A stretch of DNA of 64,000 bases from positions 99,803,501-99,867,500 of the forward strand of contig JAZBRS010000026.1 in assembly GCA_037176725.1 (NCBI GenBank). The letters run 5' to 3'. The number at the start of each line of letters is the position of its first letter. Positions within the stretch are counted from its first letter, which is position 1. Both the position numbers and the translations under genes were made by a program. This DNA is from Posidonia oceanica. Its lineage: Eukaryota > Streptophyta > Magnoliopsida > Alismatales > Posidoniaceae. This document shows, piece after piece, positions 22,617 to 33,180 of the stretch. Under the pieces are notes generated by a model. It did no database searches. It worked only from the letters and a program-made list of their open reading frames with translations, and was not told where the DNA came from.

Positions 22617-23819
22617 ATGGGCTTCCCAACTCTGTTAACTCCTGCACACTGCTCGGAAGCCCTGCGAGAATGGATCAGCAGGCTCACTTTACAAGACTGT
22701 GAACAGCTGCGCCTTTGGGGGATCCCAACTAAGCTGCTGAAGGCCGCTGACGTGGAAGTCAGCCGTCACCTTCTGTGTGCCGCCGCAAGATTCTGGAAGC
22801 CGGCGCATCATGTCTTCCGTTTCAACAAAACTGAGCTAACACCTACACTGGAAGAGGTGCGTCGGATCTGCGGCTTTTCCAAGATCCTGGGGCCGCCTGT
22901 TCTCATGAGGCGAGATGGATATCTCAAGGTCCTGAGCCAGCTAACTGGGCTCCCCACTCGAACCTGCCAACAGAAATTAATCTGCACCAGTGGGCCTGAA
23001 CCTATGCTTCGCCTTGCGCACTTCAATGATATCATGAACAAGCGCGCAGAACTCGGAGATGAGCTGTGGCTCCCAGGATTTGTTATCCGCTTCCTGGGCG
23101 AGCTGATCTTTACTCATGGCCGACTAACGGTGGCCATTGAGGTTGCAGAAATTGCATTAGCAGTGGTGACCCAGCACATAGACCTGGCACCAGTCGTCCT
23201 GGCAGAGACCTATCACGGGCTGGACCGCATCTCTCATCGCTGCCGCCACTTCCACGGTTGCGGAGCACTCATACAAGTCTAGCTGACCGCGCACTTAGAG
23301 ATGGACCTCTTGCGCCCTCAAGTGCATGCCTTTGAAGCTTACTGCAGCAGCACCCGTGCCAAGACAGAAAAGAGCGTCAAAGAAGAATACGAGAAGCTAT
23401 CAGCACTGACTGACAATGCTATAACCTGGCGTATTGTCCCCTCTGTAGCTGAGCCATTTACTGTCTTCTTCAACGCGCGCGACGCGCAGCTGATCATTCT
23501 ACCAGGCTTCACAGCGGGCGTAGAATACCATCCAATCAGGGTCATGCGCCAGTTCGGCTTCCAGCAGGGCGCCTTCATCGACAGTACAGCGCCCGAGCTT
23601 CTATAGATGTACCCTCTCAGCACAACTGCCCCAACCAAGAAGCTCGCTAGTCTGATGCAGCATGGGGTCCAATCAACAGACATTGCAGCAGTGAGAGGTG
23701 TAGGATGCACCCCAAAATATGAAGCTGAAGTCCGAGAGCTCTGGCCTATTTCTGAGGTCCTGCCAGGCGGCCCCCTATTCCCCGACTCCAGGCAGTCGAA
23801 GAAGGCTCGAACTGACTAG
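22617..23819 (+). pseudogene. Element A plant-mobile-domain/DUF7745-like ORF
   Basis: A reading frame of about 400 codons in the sense orientation, starting MGFPTLLTP and ending SKKARTD. The segment FWKPAHHVFRF followed by ELTPTLEEVRRICGF (around 22795-22880) matches the core pattern of plant mobile domain and DUF7745 proteins. The later VLAETYHGLDRIS (near 23200) and VEYHPIRVMRQFG (near 23520) segments also fit DUF7745. Two in-frame TAG codons (23280-23282, 23604-23606) interrupt it where C has TGG and CAG. The position, downstream of pol and before the 3' LTR, is that of env-like genes in other plant elements, but I see no signal peptide or membrane segment. The function in the element is unknown. 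Elsewhere the family is plant-specific and repeatedly linked with transposons. Confidence 0.75.
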
Positions 23820-24099
23820 GCCATTGTGCAATCATCATGTGGTCTTCTTTCAAGTCATGCTGTACATCTTTTGGCCTACCACAGGCATTGTACTCGTCAA
23901 GTTTTATCAATGAAAACTGTTTCTGCTATCTGCTTGCACTTCAAGACTGTTCATTGCATTGCATATTCATTATCATCATCATCTCAGGCCCTCTGGCCAG
24001 ACTTGCAGCCATCACAATGCAGCAAAGTCCCCAGCACCCAATCCGGAGTCCAGAACCTCTGCGGACCTGCGTCGCCAAGCTACGCCATCTGGCGTCCCC
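23820..24099 (+). other. Spacer after the PMD-like ORF in A
   Basis: Noncoding. It matches C at about 51850-52104 on the minus strand, including TCATCATGTGGTCTTCTTTC (23832-23851) and a stretch ending before the first 83-bp repeat unit. No other structure was seen. Confidence 0.6.
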
Positions 24100-24690
24100 A
24101 GCTGGTCGCCCCCAGCTAGAGCATCATCCTCCTCAGCTGATCATCCCTAGCTGAGTCCCCTGCGGGCTGGCACCCCAAACTGCTCGGCGAAAGGTCCGTC
24201 AACCTGTCATCCTCCTCAGCTGATCATCCCCAGCTGAGTCCCCTGCAGGCTGGCACCCCAAACTGCTCGGCGAAAGGTCCGTCAACCTGTCATCCTCCTC
24301 AGCTGATCATCCCCAGCTGAGTCCCCTGCGGGCTGGCACCCCAAACTGCTCGGCGAAAGGTCCGTCAACCTGTCATCCTCCTCAGCTGATCATCCCCAAC
24401 TGAGTCCCCTGCGGGCTGGCACCCCAAACTGCTCGGCGAAAGGTCCGTCAACCTGTCATCCTCCTCAGCTGATCATCCCCAGCTGAGTCCCCCGTGGGCT
24501 GGCACCCCAAACTGCTCGGCGAAAGGTCCGTCAACCTGTCATCCTCCTCAGCTGATCATCCCCAGCTGAGTCTTGAGCGGGCTGGCACCCCAAACTGCTC
24601 GGCGAAAGGTCCGTCAACCTGTCATCCTCCTCAGCTGATCATCCTCAGCTGAGTCCCTAGCGGGCTGGTACCCCAAACTACTCGTCTGAC
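24100..24690 (+). repeat. 83-bp tandem repeat block in A 3' region
   Basis: The landmark GGCTGGCACCCC recurs at 24165, 24248, 24331, 24414, 24497, 24580 and, as GGCTGGTACCCC, 24663, an exact 83-bp spacing each time. Each unit contains CAGCTGATCATCCCCAGCTG, with CAGCTG at both ends, and CTGCTCGGCGAAAGGTCCGTC. Element C holds a related block at 51390-51830 with longer and irregular spacing. Tandem repeats in the 3' region are known for Ogre-type elements and can seed satellite DNA. Confidence 0.93.
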
Positions 24691-24746
24691 AAGCACGACA
24701 ATCTTGTCATCACCCTCTGCTTTCGATGCCAAGGACGCGTTGGCCA

Positions 24747-24775
24747 GCCCCTGGTGTCATCCCGACACCAGGGGC
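24747..24775. repeat. Perfect 12-bp inverted repeat (hairpin) in A
   Basis: GCCCCTGGTGTC and its exact reverse complement GACACCAGGGGC are separated by ATCCC. The same hairpin with 11 perfect pairs is kept in element C at 51296-51322. It sits between the 83-bp and 36-bp repeat blocks in both elements. Confidence 0.85.
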
Positions 24776-24859
24776 ATCTTTTGATCGCCCCTTGGTATCA
24801 TTCTTCCCCTCTTTCCCCTATGATATTCCTGGTGTCATAGGATGATTTCTTCTCATCAT

Positions 24860-25260
24860 TACCTCATCCCCTCTTTGCCGGCCGATAAGTCCGATATCTT
24901 ATCAACCAATCATTCTCATCATTACCTCATCCCCCTCTTTATCTCATCATGATCTCACCTCCTCTTTAGCAGTAACTCTCATCATGATCTCATCCCCTCT
25001 TTATCTCATCATTACCTCATCCCCCTCTTTATCTCATCATTACCTCATCCCCCTCTTTATCTCATCATGATCTCACCTCCTCTTTAGCAGTAACTCTCAT
25101 CATGATCTCATCCCCTCTTTATCTCATCATGATCTCCCCCCCTCTTTAGCAGTAACTCTCATCATGATCTCACCCCCCTCTTTAGCAATAATTCTCATCA
25201 TGATCTCACCCCCTCTTTAGCAATAGTTCTCATCATGATCTCGTCCCCTCTTATCAACAA
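24860..25260 (+). repeat. CATCATGATCTCA.CCCCTCTTT repeat block in A
   Basis: Multiple copies of TCTCATCATGATCTCATCCC and CCTCTTTAGCAGTAACTC alternate with shorter TCTCATCATTACCTCATCCC units. The equivalent block in element C (50640-51110, minus strand) is a cleaner array with 36-bp spacing. Noncoding. Confidence 0.85.
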
Positions 25261-25261
25261 T

Positions 25262-26225
25262 CAAGCACTCTCAGGCTGATATCCTAAACTATCCGCTCAG
25301 GCTGATATCCTAAACTATCTGCTCAGGCTGATATCCTAAACTATCTGCTCAGGCTGATATCCTAAACTATCTGCTCTCAGGCTGATAACCTAAACTATCA
25401 TCTGGGCCGATCCATGGTTGGCCCACAGTTGTGTTATACGGCTGACATCCAGTAACTGTCCCTTGCAATTGCGGTTTCCAGTTGATAGGTCTGTAAACTA
25501 TCCGCCAGTTGATAGGTCTGTAAACTATCCGCCAGTTGATAGGTCTGTAAACTATCCGCCAGTTGATAGGACTGTAAACTATCGTTAGGCTGATACCCTA
25601 AACTATCACCAGCAATTGCATTATACGGCTGATATCCAGTAACTATCCCTCATCATTGCGCGTTCCAGTTGATAGGCCTGTAAACTATCCGCCAGTTGAT
25701 AGGACTGTAAACTATCATTCCAGTTGATAGGACTGTAAACTATCGTTAGGCTGATATCCTAAACTATCACGCGCAATCATGTTATACGGCTGACACCCAG
25801 TAACTGTCCCTCGCAATGCCGTCTCCAGTTGATAGGACTGTAAACTATCCGCCAGTTGATAGGACTGTAAACTATCCGCCAGTTGATAGGTCTGTAAACT
25901 ATCGCTCCAGTTGATAGGACTGTAAACTATCCGGCATTTGCGTTATACGGCTGATACCCAGTAACTATCACTCATGGTTTGTGGCTTCTAGTTGATAGGT
26001 CTGTAAACTATCCGCCAGTTGATAGGTCTGTAAACTATCCGCCAGTTGATAGGTCTGTAAACTATCCGCCAGTTGATAGGACTATAAACTATCCCACACA
26101 ACCATGTTATACGGCTGATATCCAGTAACTATCACTCACAACTGCTCTTGGCTGATAACCTAAACTATCGCTCTAGGCTGATAACCTAAACTATCACTCC
26201 CGGTTGATAGGACCGTAAACTATCC
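25262..26225. repeat. Array of short GATAG/CTATC hairpin repeats in A
   Basis: Dozens of 20-27-bp units are present. One type reads CCAGTTGATAGGTCTGTAAACTATCCG (27-bp spacing, for example 25504 and 25531), given here as CCAGTTGATAGG and CTGTAAACTATCCG. A second reads GGCTGATATCCTAAACTATC, and a third GGCTGATATCCAGTAACTATC. Each contains a small inverted repeat such as GATAG..CTATC or GATA..TATC. The third type, preceded by TTATAC, recurs roughly every 160-190 bp and gives a higher-order pattern. The same array lies in C at 49505-50470. Confidence 0.9.
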
Positions 26226-26738
26226 GGACGATAAGCCCATCACCTTATCACCTTTTTTTGGGTGTGGCCTTGTCCCAGGAAGACAAAGTCATGCAAACCC
26301 CTTTTTGCGATAGGAGAGTTGGCCTCTCTCCCCTCGCACCCCTTTTTTTTTTTCTTCTCTGCTAGCTTGTTCCCCGGGCGGGGACAAGCTGCACCCTGTT
26401 TTTTTCCTCGCTTTGTCGCGCAAGTCTGGCCTCCCTGCCAGATCCTCACGCCACATCGTGCCTTTTTTATCATTCCTCTTGCATCATCTCAGCACTTCCT
26501 CAGCTAGCACTGCATATTACTTTAACATCATCACCATCACTTGCACAGCATCAGCATCTATTCTAGCTGCACTAACTTTTATGCTAACTTCTTGCATTGC
26601 ATTTGCATTAGCATGCATCGCACTTAGCATCATTCATCTGCACCTGGCATCTTGCATTGCGGCAACGGGCTACGATCTTCGGTGCATCCGCCGAATAAGT
26701 AGCTCACACCCATAGCAAATCGCTACTCCCACCCGTCA
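26226..26738 (+). other. A 3' region between hairpin array and terminal palindrome
   Basis: Noncoding and conserved with C (49004-49510, minus strand). It contains a GATAAG..CTTATC small inverted repeat near 26229-26248, a T-rich tract near 26340, and a stretch rich in TTGCATTGCA-like words. No protein-like frame was seen. Confidence 0.6.
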
Positions 26739-26820
26739 GATGGGGTGTCTTGTCAACCCTGAGCAGCGGCCTCGCTCCGCTTGACCTTGCTCAGGGAGGG
26801 GCATCTGTTGACACCCCATC
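26739..26820. repeat. Palindrome enclosing the polypurine tract and 3' LTR start (A)
   Basis: GATGGGGTGTC (26739-26749) is the exact reverse complement of GACACCCCATC (26810-26820) in the LTR terminus. Inside it, CCCTGAGCA (26757-26765) pairs with TGCTCAGGG (26788-26796), just before and overlapping the polypurine tract. The arms therefore bring the internal sequence and the LTR edge together around the tract. Element C has the same structure with matching changes in both arms. Confidence 0.85.
26793..26801 (+). promoter_or_regulatory. Polypurine tract of element A
   Basis: AGGGAGGGG is followed by CATC and then the 3' LTR at 26806. It is the plus-strand primer site for cDNA synthesis. The identical tract is next to the 3' LTR of C (48940-48948). 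It is short, and GC-rich rather than A-rich. Confidence 0.8.
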
Positions 26821-29800
26821 TTGACAGGCTTGGATCCTTGGAGCCTTCCTAGTGATTGCTGGACTCAAACCCAAACCAAAACCAAACCCTAATCCTCTTC
26901 TTTACCCTTCAAAATCAGCCGATCTTGACCTAAGCCTTTACCCCTCTTCCCAAGCTCAAAACCTAGCCAAAATCCATAGGAAAACCCACCAACACCCACT
27001 TAACAAGTCTACCCAAGAACCAAGAAATTTCCAAACCTAGACCATTCCCAAAAACCCTAGAAAACCTAGGCAAAACTCTACTTTTCTACACCTTAAAACC
27101 CCTCCAAAACCTTCTTAGAATCAAACCAAAACTTCAGGACCAACACCTCAAACCCTAGACTACCCACCCACCAATTTTCACCTCATTCCAAGACCCTTAA
27201 GACCCCCTTTCATCCAAATTATCCTTTCCTCTCTCCGAAATTATCATTTTCTCTCTCCTCTCTCTCTCCTGATTATCATCTCTCTTTTCATCCCCTTCTT
27301 GCCCTTTTTCTGGCCTGGCTGTGGGCCCCCTTTGTACTTCTATCCCTCCTCTATCTTATTCCTATTTTTACTTTATTTTTAACACTTTCCCTAATTTTCA
27401 AAAAATCCTTTTCCTTCAACCTATCTCTTTTCCTTTTATCTCCCTCTTTTTTCCATTTCTTTCCTCCTTCTCTTTTCCTTTTCCCTCTCTTGCAAAAATC
27501 CATAAAAACCCCTGAAAATCTGTAAAACCCCAAAATATAAAAGAAACAAATCAGAACCCTAAGAAAAACAATTAAAAAACATTAAACAAGCAATCAAAAA
27601 CCTAAACTTAACTAAATCAAACTAAAAGGAAAACCAAGCATGTAAGCTAAAAAATGCAAAACAAATCAAAAGAAAACACTGAAAAATCAAAGAAAAAAAC
27701 CAAAATAAAACCAAAACTCACCAAAAGTAAAAACCCCATCAAAAGAATTAAAAAAACAAACCCTAAAAAGAAGAATTAAAAAAAAACAAACACTAAAACA
27801 AGTAATTAAAGAAACAAAGAGACTTAACCTAACAAACCTAAGAAAAACAAATTAAAAGCTTAATTAAAAGGAAAAGAAAAACACATCTAAAAGACTTAAA
27901 AACACCCCATCAAACTAGAAAAATCTAACTAAAAAACTTCAAGAAAAATCAACAAATAAAAATCAAAGCATAATTTAAAAGACTTAAGAAAGAAAAAACC
28001 CTAAGAAGACTAAGACTTAAAAACCTAAAACCAATCCTGATTAATACGAAAATAAATCTTAAAAAACCCTAATCAATGTCCTGAGTATCTAACAAGGGAA
28101 ACACAATTTTTAAAACAATTTAAAACAAGGTTTAACAAACATTTAATCAAGTGAAAACCAATTGAAAGCAAAACCAAAACCCTAAAACCCTAATCAAGCC
28201 CAAAACACATTAATCAACCCAAAATGGCCATTAAAAAATTTAATTAAAACCCTAATTTACATCACAACCTTTCTAGTATTTTTATTTATTTTTAGTTCAT
28301 TTTTACTAATTTTATTTCCCCATTCTACCCTCTCTTCTTTCTTACTTCTCTTTTTCTTTCTTTCCTTTCCTTACTGGGCCCAATCCAGCCCGTTTTCCTT
28401 TTTTCTTTTATTTCTTTTTCCTTCGGCCCACGGTCCGACCCAGCGCTCCTTCTTCTTCCTTCTTCTTCCTCGCGCGTCCACCGGCTTTCTCTTTCGAGCT
28501 GCTGCAGTGCTCCCTCCACCATTTGAATTTCAAGCCTCCATCAGATCAGCAACAACAGCTCGCCACTCCTCTCTTCTCTCAGCACCAATTCCGGGAGGCA
28601 TTCAATGCCCGTCGTCTCGCCGGCACCCATCTCCTCAGCTGCAGTGGCCGCCGCTGATTTCAAAATTCCCAGCGCGCGCACCGGCAGCTCCTCCTGATAT
28701 AAGCCTCCAGTCATCTCCTCCTTCCTTCGGTTTTGGACGATCCAGAGAGAGAGGGAGCGATCAGAAAACCCTGAGAGAGCGGAGAGAAACCAGAATTCAG
28801 AGCCTTCTCCCCACCTATGCGACCTCTTCCTTCTCCTCTTCATCTTCCAACTCCAGAGAGAAGAGAGAGCAGAAGAGAGAGCCTGAGAGAGTCTTCAGCA
28901 TCCCGGAGAGAAACCAGAATCCCAGAGCATTCTCCTCACCCAATCCTCTTCTTTTCCCTCTAAATTCCACAGCAGAACTCCCTCTTTCTTCTCCAGCAAA
29001 CCATTCCCCTTCCAAGCCTCAACTTCTCTCCCAATTGCTCCCCCAAGTTCACCCAGAAACCCAGCAATCCCTTCCCGACCATTCCACCACTGAAACTACC
29101 CCAGAAATCCACCTGAAACACCCTCTGATCACCAACAGAAACCAACACAACCCATTCAGCAATTCCCTCCACTCCTGCCCACTGATCTCTCCCAAACTCC
29201 ACCCGGATAATCCCCTGACCTCCACCTTCCCAGAACACTTAGCCTTCAGCCTTCTCCTCCATCACAGATCGAAATCTCCACAACAAACACTTACCCCTCC
29301 TCCGGACCAGAAACCGACCCAACCTGCAAACTCCTCCCACAGCCTCCAGAACGGCAAACCAACCATCCAGAATCGCTCACCTGACCTCCAGCAACCCCCC
29401 GGAGGGTCCCATCCAGCCTGAGATGCAGCAAACAACCCCCTCGACCTCCGGCCATCTGTCTGAACCCACAAAGTGCCAAACCGCTGCCTGAGCTCTGAAG
29501 CTTCCATCCGATCGTCTGGGAAGCACCGGAAGATCGCCCTGAAGCAGCTCCAGCCCTCGCGAGCAGCCGGCGACGCCCGCAGCGACCGGACGACCCCCAC
29601 CGGCCACCTCCGGAACTGCTGAGGTCGGGAGAACGACTCAGACGCGGGCTCAGGTGATTCTTTACTCCCTTAGTCTCCTTTTCTTCCCGTGCGGCTTCTC
29701 TGCCCCTTAGAAATAGGATTTTGGCCCTCCTGCTCCGTTTGCCAGCTCCGGTCAGATCATCTTCTCCGGTGAGCTCTTCCGGCCTTCACGTCGCTCCGGG

Positions 29801-32731
29801 CAGCAGAACGCAACTCCGGTGGTTGCCTCAGGTCCGCACGGGTCTCAGGAACGTCCTCTGGCCCTCAGAACGCAGCGTCGCTGCGTCGATCGGTCGGACG
29901 AAGCTTCTGAAGCTCTGCAGACCTCCGGCGAGCGCTCAGATGCGTTCCAGGCCGCATCGCCCCCCGACGACCGTCGCCCTGCCTCCGTCTGCTCCAGGAC
30001 CACCGCCTCCGCCGATCAGCGCCCCCACAACCTCCCTGTACCGGCGGTCGCGAGCTCTGGTAGCTCACTGCTACAGTGCCAGCCACCGCCAGCCATTACT
30101 GTTCATTTATTTTCCTGTTAATATAGTTTTAGGTGTAAATATTGCAGATCTGGTTTAAGTTTTTTAATTTTTGCGTTTCAGTCCTCTGTCCATTTAATAT
30201 GCTTAGTTTTTAATTAAAAATCATGCTAAATTGCTGCTTTTATCTCTGCTTTTCAGTATTTTCTTTCCAGTCCTTTTACTGTGCTGTGCTGTCGTAACTT
30301 TTTGCATTTTAGCCCCTCTATTTTTTATTTTTGCATATAAGTCCTGCCCTAAATCAGTTCATTTAATTGCATGCATTTTACCATATGAAATTGCATTCTG
30401 CATCCCTGCATGTTTCTGATTTTACCTTTAGGTCCATGCGTTGTAGTAACTTAGGTATTATTTTTAATTTTTGCATACTGCATTGCATATTTTGCCTCCT
30501 GTTTTTGCACATTTGCATTTAGGTCCATTTTAAATGGACAGTAACCATTTGCATGCATTTTTGCTTATTGCATTGCATTTTGGCCCTTGTTTTTTTCAAA
30601 AATTGCACATCAGTCCTGTCTACTGATTTCAAAGCATGTTTACCATATAAAATTGCATATTTGACCCCTGCATGATTCAAAAATCACACATAGGTCCTTG
30701 CATCTTTTAAAAACCATGTAAAAAGACTGTTTTGCCCCTAAAGTTGCATCTTAGCTCCTATGCTTACAAAATTGCATGTAGACCCTCTACTTGCATTCCC
30801 AGACTCCCCAGAACCCTGTTTTTTTGGAAAATTTGTACTTTAAACCTTAGTTTTTTTTCAAACTTGTACTCTGATTTCTTTTTGTTTTCAAAACTTCCTC
30901 CATTGCATACCCTCTTTTCAAATTAGCTTTCTGAGCCCAGTCTTTTGCAAAATGACCCTCTGCCCTCCCCTGTTTTCAAAACCCTCCTCTGTGGACCCCG
31001 TCTTTTGTGAAAATTTGCATTTTAGCCCCTTTTCTTTTTCAAAAATGCTTTTGAACTCCTGTCTTTTCCAAGTTTGTTCCCCTTGTTTCTTCTTGCTTGT
31101 GCAAGCATTCTGCATTCATTTAGCCTTGCATTTTAGCATCCTTTTGCGCACACTAAGCACTTTTAGCTCCCCTTCACTTGGGAGGACCTTTCACACACCC
31201 CTAGGACCTCTTGAACACCTAGATCTGTTCTTCTCCCCTGTTCTGGCCCTTCTGCCTTGAAGCTGCAATATCTTTCGATCCGGCCGTTGGATCTTCTCAA
31301 GTAAGCTGCCCAAGCGACCGCAGCAAAGCGTACTTCAGCATGGACCAGGCAGATCTCAGATCAGACTCCCGGATTTCTAGGTATGTCCTCCTGAACCCCT
31401 GCATTGCATCCATTTGCATGCCATTTGCATAGTTTTCCTCGTTTTCGATTTCTGTCTCTTTGAGCATGTAGAATAGGGCCTCTTCTTCTTGTCTATCAAC
31501 TCAGATCTCCGTTTCGCGTTTCCCTATGTGTTTTGTGTTGAGTTTGTCCTAGATTTACCACTTAATGTGACTTTCTTCCCCCTTTTCCACGATCCGACCG
31601 CATCGCGAGCTTTGGGCAGCATGCGAGACACACCATGGAACGGTTTAGTGGGAAATGGTCGCAAAAGAGGTGGTAATCCCCCCGTTTGCTCACTCTCCCC
31701 TTTGTAGGTCTTCACACCTACTCTGTGTGGCCCCGAATAGTGCCTGTTCTCACACATGCGCTGTTCTGCTTCTCCTTTCACTGCCTCTAATCTTTTCCTT
31801 GCATTTGCATTCGCACGGCTTTTCCGAGGTTTTATCTCGCTGCTTTTTGGCACCGTTTTGCGTGCCCGCTCTCGCCTTGGCACCGTTTTGCGTGCCTGCT
31901 TTGTCCTTCACGCCGTTTTGCGCACTCGCCCTGTTTTTGGCACAGTTTTGCGTGCCCGTCATCGCCTTTTGCATCGATTTGCGTGCCGCCTTGCTTTCTC
32001 GCCCGTTTTGTGCACCGGTTTCGTTCTTTTGCACCGTTTTGCGCGCTTTCTTGTTTTTTCGCCTCGTTTTGCGTGTTTTACGCCGTTTTCTCTTGCATGT
32101 CGATTGCATTGCATGGTTTTGCCATTGTTTTGCTTTTCCGCCTGCATTTGCATATAGGGCTGTGATGCTTACTGCTTGGAGTTCTCACGAGCCAGGTTTC
32201 GCCCGGTTCGGAACACAGACAGCGTAGCTGAGCACTTAGATAGCACGTTTACTTCCTTGCCCTGCATTTCTCCACTTAGAGCACACCTTGAGCATTCATT
32301 TAGGCATTCATAGGCACATAGGCATTCAATCCTGCATTTCCCTGCATATGCGAGCGTAAGCCTAGAAAGACCGATTCTCGGGCGTGTCGGGGGTGCCTAA
32401 CACCTTTCCCGCACGTAACAGGAGTCCTTGCCCTGTCTTTTGGCCCGCAGTGACCATACCGCCCTTATCCTAGGCTAGAGTCATCTCTTTTGCATGTATT
32501 TGCATTTGTTTCCTTTGCATTGCTTTGCTTTGCATTTCTTGCTTGGTTTTGCGTGTTAATTCACGCATTTCCTCCGGTTTTCCTTGTCTCCCGTTAATAG
32601 ACATGGTGGCGACTCTGATTTGTCTTATCTTTCTTTTTTTCTCCTCGATTTCAAGTGTTTTCAAGTCGAGCCTCTTCCTTGGATCCAATCGTCGCTAAAT
32701 AGCGAGCCTGATTCTGATCGGGATCGCTACA
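26806..32731 (+). repeat. 3' LTR of element A (5926 bp)
   Basis: Nearly identical to 5074-10998 along its whole length, starting TGTTGACACCCCAT and ending GGATCGCTACA. It keeps the CA terminus lost in the 5' copy. The same A-rich U3, TATA-like site (28698-28702) and T-rich stretch are present. Differences from the 5' copy that I saw are mostly transitions, many at CG sites. Confidence 0.95.
28698..28702 (+). promoter_or_regulatory. TATA-like motif, A 3' LTR
   Basis: Copy of the 6966 site (GATATAAGCCTCCAG). If active, transcripts starting here would run out of A into the antisense strand of B. Confidence 0.35.
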
Positions 32732-32736
32732 CTAAG
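32732..32736. repeat. Target-site duplication CTAAG, right copy
   Basis: Exact match to 5069-5073. Together the two copies place the insertion in B's coding linker after the NAYADA.VTLASW-like segment. Confidence 0.95.
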
Positions 32737-33180
32737 CCAAGACGCCAAGGTTACGAACGCATCTGCATATGCGTTCCTTGCTCTGTTCATTTATGAGAAG
32801 TGGATGCTTGCAAACTGCTCTATCAGCTTCAGTAGGTGTTCGTGATATGGCACTAACTTTGGGTCCTTTGTTCTCCAATCGCCATTCACTTGGGAAATCA
32901 CCAGCATGGCATCGCCGTGCACATGCAGCTTCTGCGCCTCATACTCGAGTGCAACCTTCAATCCCAGAATGCATGCTTCATATTCTGCTTCATTATTAGT
33001 GCATTTGAAGGTCAGCTTCCTTGCAAAGGGGATCATCTACCCCTGCAGCATGGTCAGCACCACGCCTATGCCTCGACCCTTCTTGTTGACAGCGCCATCA
33101 AAGTACAGCTGTCAATGCTCTAAGTCTTCAAGGTCCTCCCCAGAGTCTTCCATTGCAAAGAGGATGTCCTCATCCGGGAA
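32737..33180 (-). pseudogene. Element B second RNase H region, broken
   Basis: On the minus strand this encodes the archaeal-type RNase H: LYFDGA (near 33100), NNEAEYEA (near 32995), HGDAML (near 32915) and an NAYADA-like segment (near 32780). An in-frame stop after the first conserved aspartate separates it from the open stretch 33036-32791. It ends at the A insertion; its continuation is at 5073. Confidence 0.88.

Larger units (their letters stand above)
5074..32731 (+). mobile_element. Element A: complete Tat/Ogre-type LTR retrotransposon
   Basis: A 27.7-kb element with two full LTRs (5074-10998 and 26806-32731), PBS, leader, decayed gag-pol, a decayed PMD/DUF7745-like ORF, a repeat-rich 3' region and a polypurine tract, flanked by the CTAAG duplication. 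The LTR termini are TG at both 5' ends and CA at the end of the 3' LTR; the 5' LTR ends in TA, explained by one C-to-T change. In the LTR stretches I compared by eye the two copies differ by roughly 1-2 percent, mostly transitions, which suggests a fairly recent insertion. Premature stops and frameshifts mean that A can no longer supply its own proteins. Confidence 0.95.

Noticed and set aside
22617..23819. An env-like protein
   Set aside because: No signal peptide, membrane segment or glycoprotein-like pattern; the motifs fit plant mobile domain/DUF7745 proteins instead.
25262..26225. CRISPR-like array of regularly spaced repeats
   Set aside because: Units are contiguous and variable, without unique spacers of constant length, and the context is a plant retrotransposon. 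It is a tandem hairpin repeat.
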